The notes under the pieces: generated by a model
The model's input: the letters and a program-made list of their open reading frames with translations, nothing else
Databases searched by the model: none
What the model was told of the DNA's origin: nothing
Shown here: positions 1 to 9,049 of the stretch, one piece after another
Position numbering within the stretch: position 1 is the stretch's first letter
Layout of the letters: every line of letters begins with the position of its first letter
Position numbers and translations under genes: made by a program
DNA from: Kozakia baliensis
Lineage (GTDB): Bacteria; Pseudomonadota; Alphaproteobacteria; Acetobacterales; Acetobacteraceae
Assembly (NCBI RefSeq): GCF_001787335.1
Contig: NZ_CP014674.1
Coordinates: forward strand, 2,460,501-2,524,500
Direction: 5' to 3'
Length of the DNA: 64,000 nucleotides

Positions 1-1465
1 TTTCGGCCAGGGAACGATGGAACAACATCGGCTCCTGCGGCACGATGGCGATATGCGCGCGTAGAGATTCCTGCGTGATGGCGCGGATATCGGTGCCGTC
101 GATCAGCACACGGCCTTCGGTGACACCGTAAAGGCGTTGCAGCAATTTCGTGAGCGTCGTCTTGCCCGAGCCGCTCGGCCCGACCAAGGCGACGCGAGAG
201 CCGGGGGCAATATCGAGATCGAGATGATTGTAGAGCGGCTTTCTCTGGCCAGGATATTGGAAGGTGACATCCTCGAAGCGGATGGCGCCGTGATTGAAAT
301 GGGCGGGCGTTGCGTCGGGCGCATCCTGCACGCTGGGCGCTTGGTTGAAGACGGCGACGAGTTCTTCCATCTCGTTGACGGAGCGCTGAACTTGGCTGAC
401 CTGTTGGCCGAGATCGCGCAGATAGCCTTGCACGAGGAACACCATCGTCAACACATAAGCGACATCGCCAGGGCCCGCCTCGCCCCTCCACCAGAGCCAG
501 ACGGCGATGCTGATCAGCATCATGCGCATAGCGAGAGAAGCAAGGTTTTGCAGGTTGCCGCTGTTGGTGCCACGCACCCAGGTGCGTTCAGTGCGCCCGC
601 TCCAGGCGCGCAGAGTGCGGTCCAGGCGGCTTTCTTCCCGTTTTTCCGCGCCGAACGCTTTGACGACAGCATTGCAGGTGATGGCGTCGGCCATGGCCGC
701 GCCCACGCGGGTATCCCATTTATTGGCGACGCGGGCGGAGGGGGCGACGTAGCGCAAGGTAAGCGCGATGGAGAGCCATGCGAACAGTGCAACCGAGACT
801 GCAAGCACCGCGCCCATAAAGGGAGAGCGGAAAGCGAGTACGATGGTGGTACCGCCGAGCACCAGGATTTCGGGGGCAATCAGGAGCAGGAGCGTATCGT
901 CCAGCGTGTCGATCGCCCACATGCCACGCGTCAGGCGGCGGACGGTGGAGCCTGCGAAATTATTGGCGTGCCAATCGGTGGAGAACCGTTGCACACGGGC
1001 AAAAGCTTGGGCGGCGACGCTGCGCATGACGGCGAGCGTCAAATGCGTAATGCCCAGGAAGGAAGAGCGGCGGCCCAACAGGCCGATGAGACCCAGCGCG
1101 ATAAGACCGCCGACCATGAGGATGGCATCGTTGCGAACGGCGATTTGCGCAGCGTCGTGCGGTGCGCCGCCTGCATGGCGGGAGACATCGGTCACGAGCC
1201 GCCCGGCCAAGAGAGGCATGACGATATCGGCCACGGTGGCGAGGCCGACTCCCAGCAACGTGCGCGCCAGCAGGGCCGGATGATCCAACCAACGGCGCAT
1301 GACGAAGCGCAATATGTCGGCAAAGGAAATGTCGCGCTTGGTTCGGGGCGAAGTCGTATCGAGGTCGTCTGGCACGCGAAAGCTCCCCTGTCCGGCGAAA
1401 GAAGCGGACAGGTCGTATGGAATCTGAAATCGGGAACCGCTTATTGTGGGGGGCGCTTCATTCAT
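1..1465 (-). CDS. ABC transporter, fused permease and ATPase (3' end cut by window edge)
   Basis: Half-transporter of the ABCB/MsbA exporter type: an N-terminal six-helix membrane domain, then a nucleotide-binding domain in the cytoplasm. Translating the minus strand from the ATG at 1465 gives about 488 residues before the edge. A hydrophobic region covers roughly residues 55-330, and the Walker A motif GPSGSGKTT sits at residues 429-437 (Lys435). The Q-loop region (IVPQEPMLF) follows; signature and Walker B lie outside the window. It is divergent from nth with only 21 bp between the start codons. The substrate (lipid, drug or other) cannot be told from this part. Long plus-strand open frames over this gene are shadows. 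Confidence 0.88.
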   Translation of the reverse strand, partial: MNEAPPTISGSRFQIPYDLSASFAGQGSFRVPDDLDTTSPRTKRDISFADILRFVMRRWLDHPALLARTLLGVGLATVADIVMPLLAGRLVTDVSRHAGGAPHDAAQIAVRNDAILMVGGLIALGLIGLLGRRSSFLGITHLTLAVMRSVAAQAFARVQRFSTDWHANNFAGSTVRRLTRGMWAIDTLDDTLLLLIAPEILVLGGTTIVLAFRSPFMGAVLAVSVALFAWLSIALTLRYVAPSARVANKWDTRVGAAMADAITCNAVVKAFGAEKREESRLDRTLRAWSGRTERTWVRGTNSGNLQNLASLAMRMMLISIAVWLWWRGEAGPGDVAYVLTMVFLVQGYLRDLGQQVSQVQRSVNEMEELVAVFNQAPSVQDAPDATPAHFNHGAIRFEDVTFQYPGQRKPLYNHLDLDIAPGSRVALVGPSGSGKTTLTKLLQRLYGVTEGRVLIDGTDIRAITQESLRAHIAIVPQEPMLFHRSLAE

Positions 1466-1486
1466 AAGCAATAAGACAGGAACGAA

Positions 1487-2176
1487 ATGACGGCGACCAA
1501 ATCGGCCAAACGCGCCATGACCAAGCCGGAGGCCAAACGTTTCATCACCGCTCTTGCCGAGGCGAACCCAGAGGCCGAGAGCGAATTGGTGTTCACCGAT
1601 GTGTTCAGCTTGCTGATGTCGGTCGTGCTTTCGGCGCAGGCGACGGATAAATCCGTCAATAAAGCGACGCCCGCGCTGTTTCACGACGCGCCCGACCCGG
1701 CGGCGATGGTGGCGCTGGGAGAAGAGGGCATCGCGCGCCATATCAAGACTATCGGTTTATGGCGGGCCAAAGCGCGCAATGTGTTCAAGCTTTCGCAGCA
1801 ACTTTTAGAAAAACATGGCGGCGAAGTGCCGTCCGACCGCAAGAGCCTGGAGGCTTTGGCGGGCGTAGGACGCAAAACCGCGAGCGTGGTGATGAACGTG
1901 GCGTTCGGCGAGGATGCGATGGCGGTGGACACGCATATCTTCCGCATCGGTAACCGCACGGGGCTGGCGCCGGGCAAGACGCCACGCGCGGTGGAGGAAG
2001 GGCTGATCGAGCGCATTCCACGGGATATGCTGCGGCCCGCCCATCATTGGTTGATTTTACATGGGCGTTACATCTGCCTGGCGCGCGCGCCGCAATGTGA
2101 ACGCTGCCCTGGCTACGATCCTTGTCTCTATCCCGATAAGAGCGCCATAAAGGCGCAAAGAGGAGAAGCACCATGA
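1487..2176 (+). CDS. nth: Endonuclease III (DNA glycosylase/AP lyase)
   Basis: Base-excision repair enzyme that removes oxidised pyrimidines and nicks the abasic site. The 229-residue protein has the helix-hairpin-helix loop LAGVGRKTAS with catalytic Lys130, and the catalytic Asp148 in VDTHIFR. The C-terminal [4Fe-4S] loop has the family spacing C-X6-C-X2-C-X5-C (Cys197, 204, 207, 213). Length is normal for the family. The start is preceded by a weak AGGAACG site. Its stop overlaps the start of the next gene (ATGA), so the two are probably translated together. Confidence 0.96.
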   Translation: MTATKSAKRAMTKPEAKRFITALAEANPEAESELVFTDVFSLLMSVVLSAQATDKSVNKATPALFHDAPDPAAMVALGEEGIARHIKTIGLWRAKARNVFKLSQQLLEKHGGEVPSDRKSLEALAGVGRKTASVVMNVAFGEDAMAVDTHIFRIGNRTGLAPGKTPRAVEEGLIERIPRDMLRPAHHWLILHGRYICLARAPQCERCPGYDPCLYPDKSAIKAQRGEAP

Positions 2177-2460
2177 GCGCTTATTTCGTTTTTACCCGTG
2201 AGGCGACGCTCGACGAGAGCGAGATGAAGAAATACGGCGAACTGGTAGGCCCGACCTTCAAGGGGCATCCGGCCAAGATTCTCGCTGCTTATGGTGCGCA
2301 GGAAGAAGTGGAAGGCGAAGGGCCGGAAGGTATCGTCATCATCGAATTCCCGAGCAAAGAAGCGGCGCTGGGTTGGTATAACAGTCCGGAATACAAGGAA
2401 GTGCGCCAGCATCGCTTCAAGGGTGGGAAATATCGGGCTACACTGGTCGAAGGGTTGTAA
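2173..2460 (+). CDS. DUF1330 family protein
   Basis: Small 95-residue cytoplasmic protein with a ferredoxin-like dimeric alpha/beta-barrel look. The YFVFTREATLDE start and the motif FPSKEAALGWYNSPEYKEVR are typical of DUF1330 proteins. No catalytic function is established for the family. It overlaps nth by the ATGA arrangement, so it is the second gene of a two-gene unit. It ends directly against the 3' end of the convergent comEC gene. Confidence 0.85.
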   Translation: MSAYFVFTREATLDESEMKKYGELVGPTFKGHPAKILAAYGAQEEVEGEGPEGIVIIEFPSKEAALGWYNSPEYKEVRQHRFKGGKYRATLVEGL

Positions 2461-4641
2461 TCACTCTTCCTGCGCCAAGGGCAGATTGGGCATGCCGTGG
2501 GAGCCGATTTTCGGCACCCATAGCCGCGCGCCGCGCGTGGAGCGGTCCGAAACGAGGTTCAGACCTTGGCGAGTGGCGAACACGACGTAAGCGCCATCAC
2601 GCCAGACCGAAAACCGGTCGATGACGGCAGCGCCGGGGCAGCCTCCGCGTGCGGGCGAAGCGCTGACGAACAGCACGGTATTACGACAAGCCTCTTCGGA
2701 AGGCAGAAGACGTCCGTCCTGTCGGTCGCGCAGGCGCAGCAGGATCTTACGCCCATTATGTTCCACCGGGCAGGCGGTTTCGGTGCAGCCGGGATGCGCG
2801 AGAAGCGAACTTATCGGCAAGGCCAGCGCCTTCACCCATTCATCGCGCGTTTCGTCTTCTAGGGAGCCGAAAGGACCGAGTTCGAGGTGGTTTTGATCGC
2901 GCACCGCCATAAGTCCGGCATCGGGTGAAACCAAGACGATCGGTTTGGCGGCGAGCCAAGGCGCAATCAGGGCAAGCGCCATCGGAGCCAAGGCGAAAAG
3001 ACGCGGAGGCCCTTTCCAAAGGCAGAAAACACAGAGCGCCAGAAGATAGAGCGTCAATCCCCAGCCGGGCATGGCGGGGACAGAGTTTTCGGCATAGGGC
3101 AGCATCGCCACGGCATGAGCCAATGTTGTGATGATGCCGATGCCCCACCCCATTAGGATCAGAAACGGCGCGGCCAGATGGAAGGGCATCAGCAGCAGGG
3201 CGCAGACGCCGCTCGGCATTACCCAGATCGCGGCAAGAGGCACGGCCAGGAGGTTGGCCAGCACGAACCAAGGTTGCAGATTGCCGAAATGCGCCACGCT
3301 GACAGGCAGCGTCGCCGCACCTGCTAGAAGACTTGTGAGTGCCAGGGCGGTGATATGGGAGATCAGAAGGCGGAGAAAGCCGCCCTCCCCGCGCAGGTCG
3401 AGCAGGCGTTCGCGCAGTGCTTCGTACCCCGCGATCAGCGCCATAACGGCAGCGAAAGACATTTGAAACGATATATCGAGCACGGATGCCGGCGCTACGA
3501 TCAAGATCGCCAAGCCGATCAAAGCCAGGGACCGCATGGAAAGTACGTGCCGCCCGGTCATGAGCGCCAGGGTGGCGAGAGCGGCCATGCCCAGGCTGCG
3601 GACAGCTGGCAAATGTACGCCGGTCAGCAAGACATAGCCGATGCCGATGCCGAAACCGCCCAATGCCGCGATTTCCCGGCAGGGCCAACGCAGAGCCGCA
3701 TAGGGCCAGGCGGTGAGAGCGGCACGCATGGAGACGATAACGAAGGCCATCACCAAACCCAGATGCAGCCCGGCCACCGCCAGAAGATGAGCGAGACCGG
3801 ATGCAGCGAAATCTTGCCGCGTGCGCGGATCGATGCCCGAACTTTCCCCGGCTAGCAAAGTGGCGGCGATGGCGGCGCGCTGGCCTGACAATATTTGCGA
3901 GATCGTTGCGGCGACGTGTTCGCGCAGTTTTTCCAAGCTTTGGCGCGTAGGTGGGGAAAGTGCCGTGGCCGGGCCAAGCGCATAGCCGTTTCCGGCGATA
4001 TTGGCGAACCAAGCCTCGCGTTGCGGATCGCGACCACCGGGAAGAGAAGGCCAGGAAGGTTGGCGGAACAAGGCGCGCAGCCGGATCTCCTGCCCGGCTT
4101 GCAGTGGAGTAATGTCGTCTTCGCGTAGGCGCACGCGCAGAAGGCGGCGCAAGGGCGGCATGCCGATATCGATCCCGGTTTCGAACACCGCGTTTTGCAG
4201 GATGAGCCGCCGCCCAGGCGTTTCGCCATGACGTGGCGGAAGAATATCGATCCTGTTGATGTGGGCATGGAGGATGACGGCACGGCTGGGCAAGGCAGGC
4301 ATGGGCGGCAGACGGTGCGCGCTCCATTCGGCATCAAGAAATCCGCCGCTAAGAGTGAGCAACGTGAAGGCGAGCGCGCGAAAGCGCAAGCGGGACCATG
4401 TCGTGGCAAGGAGAGCCGCACCGATGCCGAAAATAAGGGCGGCGAGACGCCAGCCCGGTTCGTAAGGTGGAAAGAAGTAAAGGAGTGCGCCAATCGCCCA
4501 TCCGACGGGCAGCCAGGAAAATAGGCGACGACCCTGAGCGAGCAGGATCGTCTCGACGGCGGAAAACCGAGACGGCGCGGAAGCAGGATGGACGACCTCG
4601 TGCGTTTCCGAAGAATCGAGGAGCTTCCCGTCTGTAGGCAA
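2461..4641 (-). CDS. comEC: ComEC/Rec2 family competence protein
   Basis: Polytopic inner-membrane channel protein that moves single-stranded DNA into the cytoplasm during natural transformation. The sequence shows an N-terminal pair of hydrophobic segments, a soluble OB-like part (DUF4131 region), then the long hydrophobic Competence domain with the conserved GLAHLLAVAGLHLGLV and FQMSFAAVMAL segments. The C-terminal soluble part is short, with no clear metallo-beta-lactamase motif. The start is uncertain: no ATG fits. I chose the TTG at 4641, just past the stop of the upstream gene; a TTG at 4686 would overlap that gene by 40 nt. dprA, another transformation gene, is also in the window. Confidence 0.88.
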   Translation of the reverse strand: MPTDGKLLDSSETHEVVHPASAPSRFSAVETILLAQGRRLFSWLPVGWAIGALLYFFPPYEPGWRLAALIFGIGAALLATTWSRLRFRALAFTLLTLSGGFLDAEWSAHRLPPMPALPSRAVILHAHINRIDILPPRHGETPGRRLILQNAVFETGIDIGMPPLRRLLRVRLREDDITPLQAGQEIRLRALFRQPSWPSLPGGRDPQREAWFANIAGNGYALGPATALSPPTRQSLEKLREHVAATISQILSGQRAAIAATLLAGESSGIDPRTRQDFAASGLAHLLAVAGLHLGLVMAFVIVSMRAALTAWPYAALRWPCREIAALGGFGIGIGYVLLTGVHLPAVRSLGMAALATLALMTGRHVLSMRSLALIGLAILIVAPASVLDISFQMSFAAVMALIAGYEALRERLLDLRGEGGFLRLLISHITALALTSLLAGAATLPVSVAHFGNLQPWFVLANLLAVPLAAIWVMPSGVCALLLMPFHLAAPFLILMGWGIGIITTLAHAVAMLPYAENSVPAMPGWGLTLYLLALCVFCLWKGPPRLFALAPMALALIAPWLAAKPIVLVSPDAGLMAVRDQNHLELGPFGSLEDETRDEWVKALALPISSLLAHPGCTETACPVEHNGRKILLRLRDRQDGRLLPSEEACRNTVLFVSASPARGGCPGAAVIDRFSVWRDGAYVVFATRQGLNLVSDRSTRGARLWVPKIGSHGMPNLPLAQEE

Positions 4642-4646
4642 TGTTT

Positions 4647-5711
4647 TTAGGGTGCGGAGGGAATATGATCGCGGTAGGTCGCCCAATGGGCGAGCAATTC
4701 GGCGATGACAGGCTCTCCGGCGCGTTCGTTATTATCAAAGGCCAGATTTTGCCCTGGCCCTTCATCGCCCATGGATTGAGTGACGGAAACACCCGGCGGC
4801 GGCATGGAGAAATTGCTGCCCGAGCGCAGCACCATGATCCGGTCAGGGTCGATCGCGCCGCGCGATGCCAGACGGCGCATTTCAATCTGATTGATTTGGC
4901 TCTCCTCGTTCGTCATGACGAACAGGCCTTGCCCGTTGGTCCAGAGCTTCACCCAATCCTGCGCCCAGCGGTTACGGGCCTCGCCGTGCCAGTAGCGCAG
5001 CGCGCCAAGTGTTTCACCCATCATCACGAAAGGCGGTTTCTGCGCGTTAGGGTAGCCGTGCCATTGGGCACGCTTGGCGGCGATTGCGGGATCGTCGGCC
5101 AACGGAGCATGCTGGCTTAGCGCGAAGGCCCAGCGGGCGAGATTTTGGTTGAGGGCATAGGCCTTGCTCAACTGCGCCACATTGGTAATCGAGCCATAAT
5201 GATTAGGATCGGAGGGCAATTTGTTCGGACGGTCCGCGCCGATGGCGTACAATCCATAAGGCCAATCCGCAGGAATGCTACGATCGTCGATTTCGCGAAG
5301 CGCATCGCCGTTAACCACCCATCGCGCCCAGGCAACACTGCCGATCGAAGCAGCGTTGGGATCGACGCCGGAAATTCCAGTGAATATCCAATATGTGTGC
5401 CGCAAATCGAAATGCGGATCGAGGGCCAGAGTGGTGAGGTCCGTCGATCCGTATTTCAGCACAAGACCATAGACGCCTTGCGCGTTGCGCCGGAGGATGG
5501 GCTTGGGCACGCCTCGGACCGGCACGATGATATCGAGATGTTGGCGCTCGACCCAGTCTTGATATTCGCCCGGCGCATCGCCCGTATCAGCGCCGTTTTC
5601 CCAACCCGCCACAACGATGATTTTCGGTGCGAGAGGCGCGGCCTCGGCATAGGAAAAAGCGGCGCATCCGATAGTCAGAAGGCTCAGGCGGGCAAAGATT
5701 TTGGCGATCAT
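4647..5711 (-). CDS. Purine nucleoside permease (NUP) family protein, exported
   Basis: 354 residues with a Sec-type signal peptide (MIAKIFARLSLLTIGCAAF, then AEA). The mature part resembles the NUP family (Pfam PF06516), first described in yeast as nucleoside permease and related in fold to nucleoside phosphorylases. Family-like segments include KIIVVAGWENG near the N-terminus, the WIFTGISGVDP motif and the MTNEESQ region. The signal peptide argues for a periplasmic soluble protein, not a membrane carrier, so the name permease should not be taken literally. It is followed closely by comEC on the same strand. Confidence 0.78.
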   Translation of the reverse strand: MIAKIFARLSLLTIGCAAFSYAEAAPLAPKIIVVAGWENGADTGDAPGEYQDWVERQHLDIIVPVRGVPKPILRRNAQGVYGLVLKYGSTDLTTLALDPHFDLRHTYWIFTGISGVDPNAASIGSVAWARWVVNGDALREIDDRSIPADWPYGLYAIGADRPNKLPSDPNHYGSITNVAQLSKAYALNQNLARWAFALSQHAPLADDPAIAAKRAQWHGYPNAQKPPFVMMGETLGALRYWHGEARNRWAQDWVKLWTNGQGLFVMTNEESQINQIEMRRLASRGAIDPDRIMVLRSGSNFSMPPPGVSVTQSMGDEGPGQNLAFDNNERAGEPVIAELLAHWATYRDHIPSAP

Positions 5712-5760
5712 GCCACGATGTTAGCGCACCGAAACAAAATCGGCAAAACCGCCAAGAATC

Positions 5761-6471
5761 TCAATCGTCGTGGGCTAGGGCCGCTTTCAGTTCCGTCGCG
5801 TTGCGCTCCATGAGGAAACCGGCATGGCCGGGCTGGAAGCGAGTAGCGGAGGAGAGATTGCCGATCACGACAGGATCGAAACCGGCCGCGCGCACCAATT
5901 CGATGACGGGCGGTAGGGCGTCCTGATGATTGGTGGCGACCGGCACGCCCAAAGGCGGCGGCGCGCGATGCGCTTCCCGCCGCAAGGTGCTCATGGCGAT
6001 GGAATTGAAGCCACGAACGACACGGGCATTGGGAAAGTAGCGCTGCGTCGTGGGGCCTGCGCCGTCGCGATCCGCCTCATCGGCGATGGCCCCATCGCGG
6101 TAGCTATAGGGGTTGGTGGCGTCGAGCAGGATTTTCCCGGCGAGTGCAGCATTGAGTTCCCGGCCCAATTCCGGCACGGCGCGGTAAGGCACGGCCAGAA
6201 GCACGACATCACCGAATGCTGCGGCCTCTTGTGGCGTTCCGGCAGAGGCCAGCGGCCCCAACGACTGCGCGACTTTTCGGGCTTGCGCCAAATCGCGAGC
6301 GGAAAACATGACGCGGCACCCTGCCTTGACCCATAACGCGCCGAGCGTGCCGCCCACCTGACCGGCTCCGATCGTTCCGATCTTAAGCGGGGAAGCGGCT
6401 TGCGCGCCGGAGATGCGGGCGCTGAAGGGAAGTGCGGTCAACCCGGCCAACATCGTGCGCCTTGCAATCAT
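5761..6471 (-). CDS. NAD(P)-binding oxidoreductase, F420-dependent-reductase-like fold, exported
   Basis: 236 residues. The N-terminus IARRTMLAGLTALPF followed by AQA looks like a Tat or Sec signal. It is followed at once by a Rossmann motif IGTIGAGQVGGTLGALW and the VVLLAVPYRAVPE and LLDATNP segments typical of the F420_oxidored (PF03807) family. The substrate is unknown. The ATG at 6471 is chosen over a GTG at 6480 because AAGGAG lies 8 nt upstream. The start overlaps the cupin gene stop (ATGA). An NAD(P)-binding enzyme with an export signal is uncommon, since the periplasm has no free NADP pool; co-export of bound cofactor by Tat is one possible answer. Confidence 0.75.
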   Translation of the reverse strand: MIARRTMLAGLTALPFSARISGAQAASPLKIGTIGAGQVGGTLGALWVKAGCRVMFSARDLAQARKVAQSLGPLASAGTPQEAAAFGDVVLLAVPYRAVPELGRELNAALAGKILLDATNPYSYRDGAIADEADRDGAGPTTQRYFPNARVVRGFNSIAMSTLRREAHRAPPPLGVPVATNHQDALPPVIELVRAAGFDPVVIGNLSSATRFQPGHAGFLMERNATELKAALAHDD

Positions 6472-7049
6472 AAATGCCACTCCTTGATTGTGGGGCCATT
6501 CGCACCTTGCACCGGATCGGTCGCGGGGAATGGCAAACGTTCAAGCCTTTGGCGTTGGGCCGGATTGGGAGCCTGGCGCACGATATCGAAGCTCTGGCCG
6601 GGCGGATAAGCACCGATGACCGCGAATTCGGCGTCCGATCCGAGGTTTTTGTGCCCGGTTCCGGCAGGCAGTAGCGCAATATCCCCCGCCCTCACCTGAA
6701 CTTCGCGCGCGTGCGGGCCGCCCAGCATCAGGCGCGCCGAACCGCCGGAGAAACCCAGGACTTCGTGACCTTCAGTATGGTAGTGATGGAAATCATACAC
6801 ACCATTGCGCCATTGCGGTGGCCAGCCATTGCGCCGAAACAACTCCTCGAACGCGCCGCCGGGGTCGTCTCCGCTTATGGGCAGAGCGTTGCGGTAGAGA
6901 ATGACGGGCAGGCGTGAATTGTTCGGCACCCAATCATTGGCGTGCAGAAGGAAGGTTTCGATTTTTGCGGGCGATGCCGCGAAAACGCGCCCATTGCCGA
7001 ACGAAAGCCCTAGCCCGGCCATGGCAGCGTTGAAATGGCGACGTTGCAT
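6468..7049 (-). CDS. Cupin-domain protein with export signal
   Basis: 193 residues. The N-terminus MQRRHFNAAMAGLGLSFG then VFAAS reads as a signal peptide, possibly Tat. The single cupin barrel carries the metal-binding pattern in YDFHHYHTEGHEVLGF (His, His, Glu) and a second motif around PAGTGHKN. It resembles the YjlB-type cupins, whose function is unknown. It is the first gene of a leftward group (cupin, oxidoreductase, NUP-family protein), all three with export signals. The 134 bp upstream, shared with the divergent lipoprotein gene, should hold the promoters. Confidence 0.8.
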   Translation of the reverse strand: MQRRHFNAAMAGLGLSFGNGRVFAASPAKIETFLLHANDWVPNNSRLPVILYRNALPISGDDPGGAFEELFRRNGWPPQWRNGVYDFHHYHTEGHEVLGFSGGSARLMLGGPHAREVQVRAGDIALLPAGTGHKNLGSDAEFAVIGAYPPGQSFDIVRQAPNPAQRQRLERLPFPATDPVQGANGPTIKEWHL

Positions 7050-7207
7050 GGAAGCATTTCTCCCAACCTAAATTTCCCGACCGTGCTGATTACGATTGAA
7101 CGAACAAAAATGTCTCACATCGCGAGAATCACGGATTGTTGAGGGAGGTTGTCCAACTATTCCTCTAAGAAACATTTTGTAAAATGAATCGAAGAGAAAT
7201 CGAAGTG

Positions 7208-7567
7208 ATGCGCTTCGTTCTGTTAAGCGTGATGGCCTTGGCGATGTTAGGCGGTTGCCTCGATCGAAATCCCGATACGCTGTGCATTCGCTCCTGGGGC
7301 AATCAGGGCGCTTACCCTTTCGGCGTTCAGGAGACAGCCGCGCGGCGGTGCCTGGCCCACATTCCCGATTTGACGGGAAATGTCGATTTGCAGAATCGCG
7401 CCCGACTGGACCGCGATACGTTCGTTTTCAGTAAGGACGTGAGAAATGGGAAGGATTGGTGGCTTTGCCGTCCAGCGGATCGTTATTTCGTCGATGGCGA
7501 GCGTTGTGTGAAATTCGCGAATGGACCGGATAAAAACCATTTATCTCTGATAGCAAACGATCCCTGA
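7208..7567 (+). CDS. Small putative lipoprotein, unknown function
   Basis: 119 residues when started at the ATG at 7208 (an in-frame ATG at 7184 is possible). The N-terminus MRFVLLSVMALAML is followed by a lipobox LGGC. Four cysteines in the mature part (after the lipid-anchored one) could form disulfides in the periplasm. I do not recognise the family. It sits alone between a divergent cupin gene and gltX. Confidence 0.6.
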   Translation: MRFVLLSVMALAMLGGCLDRNPDTLCIRSWGNQGAYPFGVQETAARRCLAHIPDLTGNVDLQNRARLDRDTFVFSKDVRNGKDWWLCRPADRYFVDGERCVKFANGPDKNHLSLIANDP

Positions 7568-7642
7568 TCGGCCCTTTCCTCTCCCATTGCTTTTCGATCA
7601 TCGGATAGTCCGCCGCCTTGGGACATGCTATGGGATCCGTCC

Positions 7643-9049
7643 ATGACCGTTCGCACGCGTTTTGCCCCCTCCCCGACCGGCTTGCTGCATATCGGCAACG
7701 CCCGCGCCGCCTTGTTCAATTTCCTCTTCGCCCGCCATCACGGCGGACAATTCCTCTTGCGGATCGAGGACACGGACAAGGAACGTTCCACTCAACATGC
7801 CGTCGATGTCATTTTCGACGGTCTCGCCTGGATGGGCATCACGCCGGACGAACCGGCGGTGTTTCAATCCACGCGCCAGGCGCGTCATACCGAAGTGGCG
7901 CAGGAATTGCTGGCCAAGGGGCTGGCTTACAAATGTTACTGCACGGCCGAAGAGCTGAAGGCGATGCGCGAGGAAGCAATCGCCGATGGCCGCCCGCCAC
8001 GCTATAATGGCTATTGGCGCGACCGTGATGTTTCCGAAGCGCCGGAAGGCGCGCCGTTCGCCGTGCGCCTGAAAGCGCCGCGCGAAGGTGAAACCGTAAT
8101 CCATGATCTCGTTCAAGGCGAAGTCCGCGTCGCCAATGCCGAGATGGACGATCTGATCATCCTGCGTTCCGACGGCACGCCGACCTATCTCCACGCCGTG
8201 GTGGTGGACGATCATGACATGGCGATCTCGCATGTCATTCGCGGCGACGACCATCTGACCAACACTTTCCGCCAAGCGATGATCTATCGCGCCATGGGCT
8301 GGGATTTGCCGCATTTCGCACATTTGCCGCTGATTCACGGGCCGGACGGAGCGAAGCTCTCCAAGCGTCACGGCGCACAATCCGTCGTGGATTTCCGCGA
8401 GGAAGGGTATCTGCCCGAGGCGCTGTGCAATTATCTCCTGCGCCTCGGCTGGGGCCATGGCGATGCGGAAATTCTCTCGCGCGACGAGCAAATTCGCCTA
8501 TTCGATCTCGACGGCGTGGGCCGTTCGCCTTCGCGCATGGATTACGTCAAGCTTGCGCATCTGAACGGCGTTTACATGCGTGAGGCCGACGATGCGCGCC
8601 TGACGGATGACGTCATGGCACGCCTGACGGACCGCCCCGGCATTACGACCGATGAGGCCGTGCGCCAGCGAGTGCTGACATTGATGCCAGGCTTGAAGGA
8701 ACGCGCCAAGCTGCTGACGGATCTGGCCGATAGCGCGGCCTTCCTCGGGCGCTCTCTGCCTTTCGATTACGACGCCAAAGCGCTCAAGCAGCTCAGCGCA
8801 GACGGCAAGCATGTTCTGCGCGGCGTGGCGCAGGCGCTGGCTCTGGTCGAACCGTTCAAGGCGGAACAGATCGACGCGGCGCTTCGCGGCTATGCGGAAG
8901 AACACGCGATCAAGCTGGGCCAAGTGGCGCAGCCGCTGCGCGCAGCCATGACCGGCAGCACGGTTTCGCCAGGCATCGATCTGACTTTGGAAGCGTTGGG
9001 CCGCGATGAAGTCCTGGCGCGTATCGGCGCCGCGATCGCCCATGGCTGA
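7643..9049 (+). CDS. gltX: Glutamyl-tRNA synthetase
   Basis: Class I aminoacyl-tRNA synthetase, 468 residues from the ATG at 7643. An upstream in-frame ATG at 7625 would add six non-conserved residues. The ATP-binding signature appears as HIGN at residues 16-19 and the second as KLSKR at 238-242. The catalytic core starts with FAPSPTG, as usual. Its last codons overlap the pyrB start by 8 nt, beginning a tightly packed run gltX-pyrB-pyrC'-plsY. Confidence 0.95.
   Translation: MTVRTRFAPSPTGLLHIGNARAALFNFLFARHHGGQFLLRIEDTDKERSTQHAVDVIFDGLAWMGITPDEPAVFQSTRQARHTEVAQELLAKGLAYKCYCTAEELKAMREEAIADGRPPRYNGYWRDRDVSEAPEGAPFAVRLKAPREGETVIHDLVQGEVRVANAEMDDLIILRSDGTPTYLHAVVVDDHDMAISHVIRGDDHLTNTFRQAMIYRAMGWDLPHFAHLPLIHGPDGAKLSKRHGAQSVVDFREEGYLPEALCNYLLRLGWGHGDAEILSRDEQIRLFDLDGVGRSPSRMDYVKLAHLNGVYMREADDARLTDDVMARLTDRPGITTDEAVRQRVLTLMPGLKERAKLLTDLADSAAFLGRSLPFDYDAKALKQLSADGKHVLRGVAQALALVEPFKAEQIDAALRGYAEEHAIKLGQVAQPLRAAMTGSTVSPGIDLTLEALGRDEVLARIGAAIAHG

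Noticed and set aside
137-1474. Long plus-strand open frame (445 codons) opposite the ABC transporter
   Set aside because: Its composition (Arg/Ala/Gly-rich without domains) is that of an antisense shadow; the minus strand encodes a recognisable ABC protein with Walker A in frame.
2840-4327. Minus-strand 495-codon frame inside comEC
   Set aside because: It overlaps comEC in another frame, is Arg/His/Cys-rich without family likeness, and comEC itself is clear.
5761-6471. True F420-dependent enzyme
   Set aside because: The fold resembles that family, but F420 use cannot be inferred; acetic acid bacteria are not known to me as F420 producers, so NAD(P) is the safer reading.
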